64,000 nt of DNA from Methylococcus geothermalis (lineage in GTDB: Bacteria > Pseudomonadota > Gammaproteobacteria > Methylococcales > Methylococcaceae). Made by a program: the position numbers and the translations under genes. The stretch's first letter is position 1. Every line of letters begins with the position of its first letter. Under the pieces are notes generated by a model that did no database searches, was not told the origin of the DNA, and was given only the letters and a program-made list of their open reading frames with translations. This document shows positions 29,850-37,720 of the stretch, piece after piece. The DNA lies in assembly GCF_012769535.1 (NCBI RefSeq), contig NZ_CP046565.1, positions 2,432,501-2,496,500 of the forward strand. The letters run 5' to 3'.

Positions 29850-30278
29850 TCAATTCACGGACACGTTGACCTTGGAAGTCCAGCCGCTCTTGCCTTCGCA
29901 GGGGCCATCCAGAATCTTCAGCTTCACGAAGGGCAGAGCGCCCACGATGGTTTCTTCTTCCACCGTCGCCCGGGTGCCCGATTTCACCACGCAGACTTTT
30001 TGCTCGTCGTTCTCTTCTTCGCCGGACGCGACGTTCATCAATCCCGGCGCCGCGGTCAACTGGGAATCGCCGACGTTGGGGTTGGACACCACCACCGTCT
30101 GGCCGACCTGGACCGCGGTCTTGACCTGGACCTCCCCGGTCCCGCCGCCGCCCATGGCCAAGGCGAGCAGGATGACGACCAGGGCCCCGCCTGCCGCATA
30201 CAGCGCTTTCGGATTGGCCTTGAGCGTGTCTAAAATGCTTTGTTTAGCGCTTCCTTCGCCATTGTTTTCGTTAGACAT
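29850..30278 (-). CDS. Small single-pass membrane protein with a periplasmic SH3-like tail, unrecognised
   Basis: The 142-residue protein has a short polar N-terminus, one membrane helix (ALYAAGGALVVILLALAMGG) and an extracytoplasmic domain with two Cys (QKVCVVKSG and LDGPCEGKSGW) that could form a disulfide. The last 40 residues (GTRATVEEETIVG ... GWTSKVNVSVN) recall bacterial SH3-like folds. A perfect ribosome site GAGGAGGT precedes the ATG, so the gene is surely translated. It stands alone between convergent ybbP and the divergent VWA gene. Function unknown. Confidence 0.75.
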   Translation of the reverse strand: MSNENNGEGSAKQSILDTLKANPKALYAAGGALVVILLALAMGGGGTGEVQVKTAVQVGQTVVVSNPNVGDSQLTAAPGLMNVASGEEENDEQKVCVVKSGTRATVEEETIVGALPFVKLKILDGPCEGKSGWTSKVNVSVN

Positions 30279-30464
30279 TCGTTATTACCTCCTCTTTGGG
30301 ATCAAGTCTCCCCCTTCCCAGGGTACGCGCACGTTACCATGTCGCACCATCATCGAACAAGGCGCGTCCCCCGGCCGGGACTCAACCGCCGGCGGCGTCT
30401 CCGGTACACTGTGCGGTATGACCAGAAAATACCCGCGAATCGCTGATCGACCCTGAGGTATGGC

Positions 30465-31172
30465 ATGAACGAAAAACCGCCGGCGGTGCGGGGAAACGCT
30501 TCCCGAGTCGACGCCTTCCTGGCGGAAATGACCGCGGTTCGGCAACTCAAGCCGGCGCCAAGCCTTGGCCGTCTGATCTTCGCTCTCGACGCTACCGCGA
30601 GCCGCGAGCCCACCTGGCGATGGGCCAGCCGGCTCCAAGCCCAGATGTTCGAGGTCGCGGCAGAGGCCGGCGGGCTCGCCATCCAGCTCTGCTATTACCG
30701 GGGATTCGATGGTTTCGAAACGCTCCCCTGGCATACCACGGCACAGGCGTTGCGGACGGAAATGGAGCGCATCGGCTGTGTCAGCGGCTATACCCAGGTG
30801 GATCGCGTGTTGCGCCATGCGCTGGCCGAACATCGGCGGGAACGGGTGAATGCCCTGGTATTCATCGGAGATGCATGGGAAGAGGACGAGGAACCGCTCT
30901 TTGCCCTGGCGGGCCAGCTGGGCCTGCAAGGGGTCCGCGTCTTTATGTTCCAGGAAGGCGATGATCCGGGAGTCGAGACGGTTTTCCGGGGAATTGCCCG
31001 ATTGAGCGGCGGTGCCTATGCGCGCTTCGACGCAGGCAGCCCGGACCGTCTTGCCCGACTGCTTCGTGCCGTCGCCGTTTACGCCGCGGGCGGCATCCGG
31101 TCGATGCAGGCGCTGGCGGGACGCGGGGACGCGGCAATACCCGAGCTGACCCGGCAGTTGCGCCAGCCTTGA
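30465..31172 (+). CDS. von Willebrand factor A (VWA) domain protein
   Basis: The 235-residue cytoplasmic protein has a Rossmann-like VWA fold with a MIDAS of DATAS type at residues 42-46, a Thr in GYTQVDRVL and an Asp in [11 protein letters not shown], so metal binding is probably retained. No signal peptide is seen. It is the first of four genes in a row (VWA, membrane J-domain, two GTPases), and its stop overlaps the likely TTG start of the next. VWA proteins often act as assembly or regulatory partners of ATPases and GTPases; the specific task here is unknown. Confidence 0.75.
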   Translation: MNEKPPAVRGNASRVDAFLAEMTAVRQLKPAPSLGRLIFALDATASREPTWRWASRLQAQMFEVAAEAGGLAIQLCYYRGFDGFETLPWHTTAQALRTEMERIGCVSGYTQVDRVLRHALAEHRRERVNALVFIGDAWEEDEEPLFALAGQLGLQGVRVFMFQEGDDPGVETVFRGIARLSGGAYARFDAGSPDRLARLLRAVAVYAAGGIRSMQALAGRGDAAIPELTRQLRQP

Positions 31173-31906
31173 TCCAGATCGTCCTGCTGCTTCTGATCCT
31201 GCTGCTCGTCCTGCCTGCTCTGGGGGCATTGCTGCGGGCGCTGGGTCCCGCCCTGGCCGGCGGCTTTCGCCGAATGGCACCATGGCTCATCCTGCTTTTG
31301 TTCGTCGGGCTGGCCGCGACCGGCCGCCTGGGCTGGGTCCTGCCGCTGGCGGGTGCCGTATTCGCGGTCTTGCTTCGGCTGCTCCCGGCATTGCTTCCCC
31401 TGCTGCCCGTCCTGCAACGCCTGTGGCGCCGGAAAACCTTCGACGCCGCGGAGGCATCGGTGGTGGAAACGCCGTTCCTCCGCATGCGCCTGGACCGGAC
31501 CACGGGAGAAATCCGCGGCGAAATACTCGCCGGACGGCAGGCAGGCCGCCAGCTCTACGATTTGAGTCCGGCCGAATTGCGGCAGCTCCACGCCGAACTG
31601 ACACGGGCCGATGCCGAGTCCGCCCGCCTGCTGGGCGCTTACTTGGACCGGGTGATGGGTGCTGGCTGGCGGGCGGGTACCGGTGCGGGTGCGGACGATG
31701 CCGGCACCGGCTCTTTCGCGTCAGGCAAGATGAGCCGCTCCGAAGCCTTGGCGATCCTGGGTTTGAAGGAAGGCGCGCAACGCGATGCCGTCGTCGAAGC
31801 CCATCGGCGGCTGATGCAGAAGCTGCACCCCGACCGAGGAGGTTCGGATTATCTCGCGGCCAAGATCAATCAGGCCAAAGACGTGCTGCTGCGGGAAAAC
31901 CGGTAA
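31169..31906 (+). CDS. Membrane-anchored DnaJ-domain (type III J) protein
   Basis: The 245-residue protein has N-terminal hydrophobic segments ([54 protein letters not shown]) and a C-terminal J domain ([15 protein letters not shown] ... [16 protein letters not shown]) with an intact HPD motif. This layout resembles Pam18/TIM14-type J proteins that recruit Hsp70 to a membrane site. The start is a probable TTG at 31169 overlapping the VWA stop, without its own ribosome site, so coupling is likely. A DnaK partner would come from elsewhere. Confidence 0.8.
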   Translation: MIQIVLLLLILLLVLPALGALLRALGPALAGGFRRMAPWLILLLFVGLAATGRLGWVLPLAGAVFAVLLRLLPALLPLLPVLQRLWRRKTFDAAEASVVETPFLRMRLDRTTGEIRGEILAGRQAGRQLYDLSPAELRQLHAELTRADAESARLLGAYLDRVMGAGWRAGTGAGADDAGTGSFASGKMSRSEALAILGLKEGAQRDAVVEAHRRLMQKLHPDRGGSDYLAAKINQAKDVLLRENR

Positions 31907-32063
31907 TGGCGGGCTCAAACGCGCTAAAATTCCCCGACGCACAGGCCGGCTTCGCCCCGGCCCTCCTGACCACCTCATTGCTCATGGACTCCAGCTCAGC
32001 GTATCGCACTCCGGAAACGCCCGGCCGTATTCAGCTTCCCGCGGCACCGGGGAGGGACTCTTG

Positions 32064-33866
32064 ATGCGAAAGGAAAGCCCGCCCCGCAACGCCTTGGTCG
32101 TGGGTTCCGGCGACGGTCCTTGCGGCCCGGCTCTGCGCCAGTTCCTGGCAAGGCTGGAAAACTGTTACGTGCGCAAGGACGACCATTTGGCCCAAACCGG
32201 GGCTGTCCGGCCGACGGACCATCGCCGGAACCTGCATTCGATCCAGCTGGCGAATCTGCGGTTACGCTGGCTCGGTTCGAGCGAGACGCCGCCTCAGATC
32301 ACCGTCATCGGCCCCACGCAGGCCGGCAAGAGCTCCGTGATCAACTGGCTGCTGGGCGCGAATGCCGCCGTGGCCAGTCCCCTTGCAGGATTCACCCGCC
32401 ATCCGCAGGGATTTGCCTATGGCTGCGCTGACGAAACCCTTTCCGCTCTGCATCGGTACTTCGAACCGCTGCAGGCGAGGCGCATCTCCGATCTGCCTGC
32501 CGAGGATTTCCGGTTTTTCGGCCTCGAGTCGGCCCGTGCCGACGCTCCCCGGCTGGGCGTCCCCGTCGTCGTCTGGGACACACCGGATTTCGATTCGATC
32601 GATTCGGAACGGTACCGGGGCGGACTGCTCCGGGCCATCGCCCTGTCGGACCTGCTTGTCTGCGTACTCAGCAAGGACAAGTATGCCGACCAGTCGGTAT
32701 GGGAGCTGCTGGCCATGATCGAGCCGCTCGGCATCCCCAGCCTCATTTGCCTGAACAAGACGCCCGCCGCGGCAGCGGAAACGCTGGTGCGTTCGCTGAG
32801 CGAAAAATGGCGCCAAGCAAGGCGCGATGCGACACCCCCGATCGTCTCCCTGCCCTATCTTGGCGGGGGCGCCACCGAGCCTCCCGGTGTGGATTCGCTG
32901 GTCGCAGCGGCCCAAACCTTCCTCCGGCAACCGGACAGGACGCGTCAAGTCACGGCGTTGCGAAGGTTTATACAAGCCAATTGGGAGCGCTGGCTCGAAC
33001 CGGTCCGCATGGAACAGAAAGCCCAACGGGAATGGCGCGCCCTGGTTGGCCGGGCGGTGGCTTCCGCGAACCGGATCTACCGCCGCGACTATCTTGACCA
33101 CCCCCACCATTACGAAACCTTCCAGCGGGCCCTGGCCGAGCTGCTGACCTTGCTGGAAATCCCCGGCATCGCGCGGGTGCTGACGCAGATGCGGCGGATC
33201 ATGACCTGGCCGATGCGGCAGATCGGGCAGATCGGGCGCCGCTGGCGGCCCGATGCCGCAAATCTGGGCAGCGAGCAGTCGGTGCTGCGCCAGGCCGCCT
33301 CGCACGTCATGCTCACGCTGCGCCAGGAGGCGGCCGACATGGCCGAGAACGCTGCCGACACGCGGCCGTGGTGGCTGGCGTTGGGGCGCGAACTCGGCCA
33401 GCGGCAACCCGCCGCTATCGAGCGCTTCTCGCAGGCGGCCTCGGCCTACGCGCGGGACTTCGAGCCGGAAGTCGAAAACACGGCGCATGCGCTGTACGAC
33501 CGTTTGCGTGAACATCCGGCGGTGCTCAACAGCCTCAGGGCCACCCGCGTCACCACCGACGCCGCGGCGCTGGCGGTGGGATTGCACACGGGCGGAATCG
33601 GGCTGCAGGATTTCGTGATCGCCCCGGCCATCCTGTCGCTCACCTCGCTGCTGACCGAGAGCGCGCTGGGCCATTACGTCCAGCGCGCCGCCGAGGACCT
33701 GAAAAGACGCCAGGCCGCCGCGGTGAGCGGATTGTTCGAGGATCATCTCGCGGCAACTCTCCTCCGTTTGCCCGAAGACATGCCTTACGACACCGGTTTC
33801 TTCATTCCCGTCGACGCCATCGAAGCAGCGGAGCGGGAACTCGCCGGCCCATCCCGGAAATCATGA
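32064..33866 (+). CDS. Large P-loop GTPase of unknown function
   Basis: This 600-residue protein has a GTPase domain with G1 GPTQAGKSS at residues 83-91, G3 WDTPDFDS and G4 LNKTP, followed by a long, mostly helical C-terminal half. The pattern suggests an Era/dynamin-like GTPase rather than a translation factor. ATG 32064 follows a GGGGAGGGA ribosome site; TTG 32061 is immediately before it. A stretch VGLHTGGIGLQDFVIAPAI near the end is hydrophobic and may touch the membrane. It overlaps the next GTPase by four bases, so the two may form a heteromer. No family name is recognised. Confidence 0.75.
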   Translation: MRKESPPRNALVVGSGDGPCGPALRQFLARLENCYVRKDDHLAQTGAVRPTDHRRNLHSIQLANLRLRWLGSSETPPQITVIGPTQAGKSSVINWLLGANAAVASPLAGFTRHPQGFAYGCADETLSALHRYFEPLQARRISDLPAEDFRFFGLESARADAPRLGVPVVVWDTPDFDSIDSERYRGGLLRAIALSDLLVCVLSKDKYADQSVWELLAMIEPLGIPSLICLNKTPAAAAETLVRSLSEKWRQARRDATPPIVSLPYLGGGATEPPGVDSLVAAAQTFLRQPDRTRQVTALRRFIQANWERWLEPVRMEQKAQREWRALVGRAVASANRIYRRDYLDHPHHYETFQRALAELLTLLEIPGIARVLTQMRRIMTWPMRQIGQIGRRWRPDAANLGSEQSVLRQAASHVMLTLRQEAADMAENAADTRPWWLALGRELGQRQPAAIERFSQAASAYARDFEPEVENTAHALYDRLREHPAVLNSLRATRVTTDAAALAVGLHTGGIGLQDFVIAPAILSLTSLLTESALGHYVQRAAEDLKRRQAAAVSGLFEDHLAATLLRLPEDMPYDTGFFIPVDAIEAAERELAGPSRKS

Positions 33867-35494
33867 ATCAGCAGGACTATTCCACCCTCCGGAGCGAAGT
33901 TGTCGCCTGGGCACAGGCGCTGGCGCACGCCGGCTGGCTAGCCCGCGAGGATGTCGAGCCGTTCGGCGACCAGGATGAGCCGGGGCCCGGCGCACTGTTC
34001 GACGGCAGCGTCCACCGGCCTCTGGTGGTCGGCTTTTTCGGCGGCACCGGTGTCGGCAAGAGTTCGCTGCTCAACCGCCTCGCCGGGGACGCCGTGGCCA
34101 GAGTCAGCGTCGAACGGCCAACCTCACGCGAGGTGTCGCTCTATGCCCACGAATCGGTGCGGCTCGACCGGTTTCCGACCAGCGTGCCCCTGGACCGCGT
34201 CAGGCTGGCCCACCACCACAACGATGCCTTGCGCCGGCTGGTCTGGGTCGACATGCCGGACATCGACAGCGCCGAGCCCTCCAACCGGGATCTGGCGCTG
34301 CGCTGGCTGCCGCACATCGATTTGCTGATCTATGTGGTCAGCCCGGAACGCTACCGCGACGATTGCGGCTGGCGGATGCTGATGCAGGAACGCGGCACCC
34401 ACGCCTGGGCCTTCGTCATGAACCAGTGGGACCACGGCGACCCCGTCCAGATCCAGGACTTCCTCGGACTGTTGAAGGAAGGCGGTTTCGCCGAGCCCTA
34501 CCTGTTCCGCACCCAATGCGCCAGCGACGACGGCGCGCCCGCCGGGGCGGACGATTTCGCCGCCTTGGAGCGACTGATCGAAGAGCTGGCGGACAAGCAC
34601 TTGGTCGACCAGGTCGACGCCCAGGCGCTGGCCTACCGCATCCGGCAGCTGCAGACGCGCCTCGACTTGATCAAGGCGCGCCTGGAGCAACGTCCAGCAT
34701 GGGACGCGCTGCGTGCCCGCTGGGAGGCGCAATGGGAGGTGAGTCAAGGCGAGATCGAAGGCGGACTCGCCTGGGTGACGGAGCGAGCCGCCACTGAATT
34801 TTTGCAGGGCCGCCTCAAATCGCTGAATCCGCCTGAGCCCACGGCCGGCCGGGCCACCCCGTCCGTCAATGCCGTCTGGGATCCGTGGGCGCAACAGCAC
34901 TGGGAAGACGCTCTCGCGGCCCTCGCCGTCGATGCCGACACGCGGCAATTGCCGCGACAACCCTTACAGCAGGCGCTGGCACCTTTCAGGGACGGCGCTG
35001 CGCCAACCGTAGGCAGGCGGGTCGAGGAGCGGCTGCGCGGCGCCCTCGCCCGTCCGGGCAACCGGCTGCAGCGCGTGCTCTACCGGCTCTGCTGGGTGCT
35101 CGCCTCGCTCCTGCCGCTGGCTGCGGCCGGCTGGGTCACGTTCAACGTGGTCACCTTCTATTACCGCAGCAGCACCGAGCATCTGGGTTACCTGGGCGTC
35201 GATTTCGCCGTGCACAGCGGCCTGTTGATCGCCCTGGCCTGGCTACTGCCTTACCTGCTGTACCGCCTACTCAAGCCATCCGCCGAACGCGCGGCCCTGC
35301 GCGGGATCCGCAGTGGTCTGGAGGTCGGACTGAATGAAATCGGCCAGGGAGTTTCCCAATGCCTGGATCACCTGGGACGCCAAAGCGAACAGCTTTCCGA
35401 AACGGCGTCGGCATGGCTGAAATCCTGTGAACCCCCGACGAATAACAAGGGTTTTGAGGATTCGAGAATCGCCAGACTGCTGGCGAAACGCTGA
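33863..35494 (+). CDS. Second GTPase with C-terminal membrane segments, unknown function
   Basis: The 543-residue protein has G1 GGTGVGKSS at residues 60-68, G3 DMPDIDS and G4 MNQWD, then a helical region. Two membrane helices follow near residues 405-475 (VLASLLPLAAAGWVTFNVV and LLIALAWLLPYLLYRLL) and a helical tail. It is translated from an ATGA overlap with the preceding GTPase but is not an obvious duplicate of it. The two hydrophobic helices late in the chain are reminiscent of membrane-remodelling GTPases. A defined function cannot be given. Confidence 0.75.
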   Translation: MNQQDYSTLRSEVVAWAQALAHAGWLAREDVEPFGDQDEPGPGALFDGSVHRPLVVGFFGGTGVGKSSLLNRLAGDAVARVSVERPTSREVSLYAHESVRLDRFPTSVPLDRVRLAHHHNDALRRLVWVDMPDIDSAEPSNRDLALRWLPHIDLLIYVVSPERYRDDCGWRMLMQERGTHAWAFVMNQWDHGDPVQIQDFLGLLKEGGFAEPYLFRTQCASDDGAPAGADDFAALERLIEELADKHLVDQVDAQALAYRIRQLQTRLDLIKARLEQRPAWDALRARWEAQWEVSQGEIEGGLAWVTERAATEFLQGRLKSLNPPEPTAGRATPSVNAVWDPWAQQHWEDALAALAVDADTRQLPRQPLQQALAPFRDGAAPTVGRRVEERLRGALARPGNRLQRVLYRLCWVLASLLPLAAAGWVTFNVVTFYYRSSTEHLGYLGVDFAVHSGLLIALAWLLPYLLYRLLKPSAERAALRGIRSGLEVGLNEIGQGVSQCLDHLGRQSEQLSETASAWLKSCEPPTNNKGFEDSRIARLLAKR

Positions 35495-35559
35495 GCGACG
35501 AGCCTATACGTCATTGAGCAGGCAGGATAAAAGTGCTTTAATTTTTGGGTTAAAGCCTA

Positions 35560-35587
35560 TTGCACCGGATTGCCGTTGTGCTATAAA
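35560..35587 (+). promoter_or_regulatory. Sigma70-type promoter of the formate dehydrogenase operon
   Basis: TTGCAC (35560-35565) and TATAAA (35582-35587) are separated by 16 bases, placing a transcription start near 35594, about 43 bases before the fdsG ATG. The surrounding 142-base gap is AT-rich. No obvious operator palindrome was found. Confidence 0.55.
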
Positions 35588-35636
35588 TCCATACTACTTT
35601 GATCAACTATTTCGTTAGGCACTCACGAGACGCACC

Positions 35637-36116
35637 ATGACGCAGACCGAATGGGATCGCGATGCGGTGACGGAAGTCATCGAACAGAAGAAATCCATGC
35701 CGGGGGCGCTTTTGCCCATTCTTCACGGAATCCAGGACCGTATCGGTTTCATTCCGGAAGACGCGGTTCCGCAGATCGCCAAGGCACTGAATCTTTCGCG
35801 TGCCGAAGTTCATGGCGTCATCAGCTTCTACCACTATTTCCGGACCACCCCGCCGGGCAAGCGCACGATCCACCTGTGCCGGGCCGAATCCTGCCAGGCG
35901 ATGAATTCCGAGGCGCTGGAGGCGCACATCAAGGCGCGTTTGGGCATCGATTACCACGAAACCACGGCAGACGGCGCCTTCAGCCTGGAACCCGTGTACT
36001 GCCTCGGCAATTGCGCCTGCTCGCCATCGATGATGATCGGCCACGAAGTGCACGGCCGTGTCACCCCGCAGAGCTTCGACGCGATCATCAATGAATTGAG
36101 GGAGTTCGCCGCATGA
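35637..36116 (+). CDS. fdsG: NAD-dependent formate dehydrogenase gamma subunit
   Basis: The 159-residue protein is the NuoE-like [2Fe-2S] subunit of soluble formate dehydrogenase. The four cluster Cys are in HLCRAESCQ and [10 protein letters not shown]. It heads fdsG-fdsB-fdsA, the usual order in bacteria with the NAD-linked molybdenum enzyme. In a methanotroph the enzyme oxidises formate to CO2, the last step of methane oxidation, and supplies NADH. The stop overlaps fdsB by four bases. Confidence 0.95.
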   Translation: MTQTEWDRDAVTEVIEQKKSMPGALLPILHGIQDRIGFIPEDAVPQIAKALNLSRAEVHGVISFYHYFRTTPPGKRTIHLCRAESCQAMNSEALEAHIKARLGIDYHETTADGAFSLEPVYCLGNCACSPSMMIGHEVHGRVTPQSFDAIINELREFAA

Positions 36117-37663
36117 CCACCGTCTACGTCCCCCGCGACTCCAGCGCTCTCGGCCTCGGCGCCGAACGGGTGGCCGGCGCCATCCAGATGGAAGCCGCCA
36201 AGCGCAATCTCCCGATCGATCTGGTCCGCAACGGCTCGCACGGCCTGTACTGGCTGGAACCTCTGGTGGAGGTCGCCACGCCTGCCGGCCGGGTCGCCTA
36301 CGGGCCGGTGCAGCCGGGCGACGTCGCCGGCCTGTTCGACGCCGGCTTCCTCGAAGGCAAGGCGCATCCGTTGTGCATGGGCCCCACGGAAGAGATTCCT
36401 TACCTCAAGAACCAGGAGCGCCTGACCTTCGCCCGGGTCGGCATCACCGATCCGGTCAGCCTGGACGATTACCTGGCCCACGACGGCTACCGCGGATTGC
36501 GCAACGCGTTGGGGCTGGACCCGGCCGCCATCGTCGAGGAAGTGACGGCTTCCGGCCTCCGCGGCCGCGGCGGCGCCGCCTTCCCCACCGGCATCAAATG
36601 GAAGACGGTGCTCAACACCCCCGCCGACCAAAAGTACATCGTCTGCAACGCCGATGAGGGCGATTCCGGCACTTTCTCCGACCGGATGATCATGGAAGGC
36701 GATCCCTTCGTGCTGATCGAGGGCATGACCATCGCCGGCCTCGCCGTGGGGGCGACCCAGGGTTACATCTACCTCCGCGTCGAATACCCGCATGCCGAAA
36801 TCGCGCTGAACCAGGCCATCGAGGCCGCCCTCGAGGCCGGCTACCTGGGCGATGACATCCTCGGCAGCGGCAAGCGCTTCCACTTGGAAGTCCGCCTGGG
36901 TGCCGGCGCGTATGTCTGCGGCGAGGAAACCGCCCTGCTGGAGAGCCTCGAAGGCAAGCGCGGCATGGTCCGCTTCAAGCCGCCACTGCCGGCCATCGAA
37001 GGTCTGTTCGGCCAACCCACGGTCATCAACAACGTGATCTCGCTGGCCTCGGTGCCGATCATCCTGGACAAGGGCGGCAAGTACTATGCCGATTATGGCA
37101 TGGGCCGCTCACGCGGCACCCTGCCGCTGCAGCTCGCCGGCAACGTCAAGCGCCCGGGCCTGATCGAGAAGGCCTTCGGCATGACCCTGCGCGAGCTGCT
37201 GTACGATTACGGCGGCGGTTCCGCCAGCGGGCGCCCGATCCGCGCCGTGCAGGTCGGCGGTCCGCTGGGCTCCTTCATGCCGGAGTCCCAGTTCGACACC
37301 CCGCTGGACTACGAAGCGTTCAGCGCCATCTGGGCCGTGCTCGGCCATGGCGGCGTGGTGGTGTTCGACGATACGGTGGATATGGCCAAAATGGCGCGCT
37401 ATGCCATGGAATTCTGCGCGATCGAGTCCTGCGGCAAGTGCACGCCCTGCCGGATCGGCTCGACCCGCGGCGTGGAAGTCATCGACCGCATCATCGACGA
37501 CCAGGACCGGGCGAAGAATCTGGCATTGTTGCGGGACTTGGGCGACACCATGCTGGCCGGCTCCCTGTGCGCGCTGGGCGGCATGACGCCCTACCCCGTG
37601 CTCAGTGCCCTCAACCATTTTCCGGAAGATTTCGGCGAGAAGAGCGTGGCGCAGGTCGCCTGA
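36113..37663 (+). CDS. fdsB: NAD-dependent formate dehydrogenase beta subunit
   Basis: This is the NAD- and FMN-binding subunit. The 516 residues combine a thioredoxin-like N-terminal part with a NuoF-like core. The FMN/NADH glycine-rich motif is [17 protein letters not shown], with further conserved [17 protein letters not shown], and the [4Fe-4S] ligands are in [16 protein letters not shown]. It passes electrons from FdsA to NAD+ together with FdsG. A 57-base gap separates it from fdsA. Confidence 0.96.
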   Translation: MTTVYVPRDSSALGLGAERVAGAIQMEAAKRNLPIDLVRNGSHGLYWLEPLVEVATPAGRVAYGPVQPGDVAGLFDAGFLEGKAHPLCMGPTEEIPYLKNQERLTFARVGITDPVSLDDYLAHDGYRGLRNALGLDPAAIVEEVTASGLRGRGGAAFPTGIKWKTVLNTPADQKYIVCNADEGDSGTFSDRMIMEGDPFVLIEGMTIAGLAVGATQGYIYLRVEYPHAEIALNQAIEAALEAGYLGDDILGSGKRFHLEVRLGAGAYVCGEETALLESLEGKRGMVRFKPPLPAIEGLFGQPTVINNVISLASVPIILDKGGKYYADYGMGRSRGTLPLQLAGNVKRPGLIEKAFGMTLRELLYDYGGGSASGRPIRAVQVGGPLGSFMPESQFDTPLDYEAFSAIWAVLGHGGVVVFDDTVDMAKMARYAMEFCAIESCGKCTPCRIGSTRGVEVIDRIIDDQDRAKNLALLRDLGDTMLAGSLCALGGMTPYPVLSALNHFPEDFGEKSVAQVA

Positions 37664-37720
37664 CGCCGCCCTTCCCTGACGGGTGCCCTGCAAGCACCGA
37701 CCAAGAGAGGAGATAGCCCC

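Noticed and set aside
30285..31283. Minus-strand open frame of 332 codons
   Set aside because: Antisense to the VWA gene, which has a ribosome site and an intact MIDAS motif.
35495..35636. Molybdenum-cofactor riboswitch ahead of fdsG
   Set aside because: The gap is too short after the promoter (about 43 bases of leader) to hold the element.
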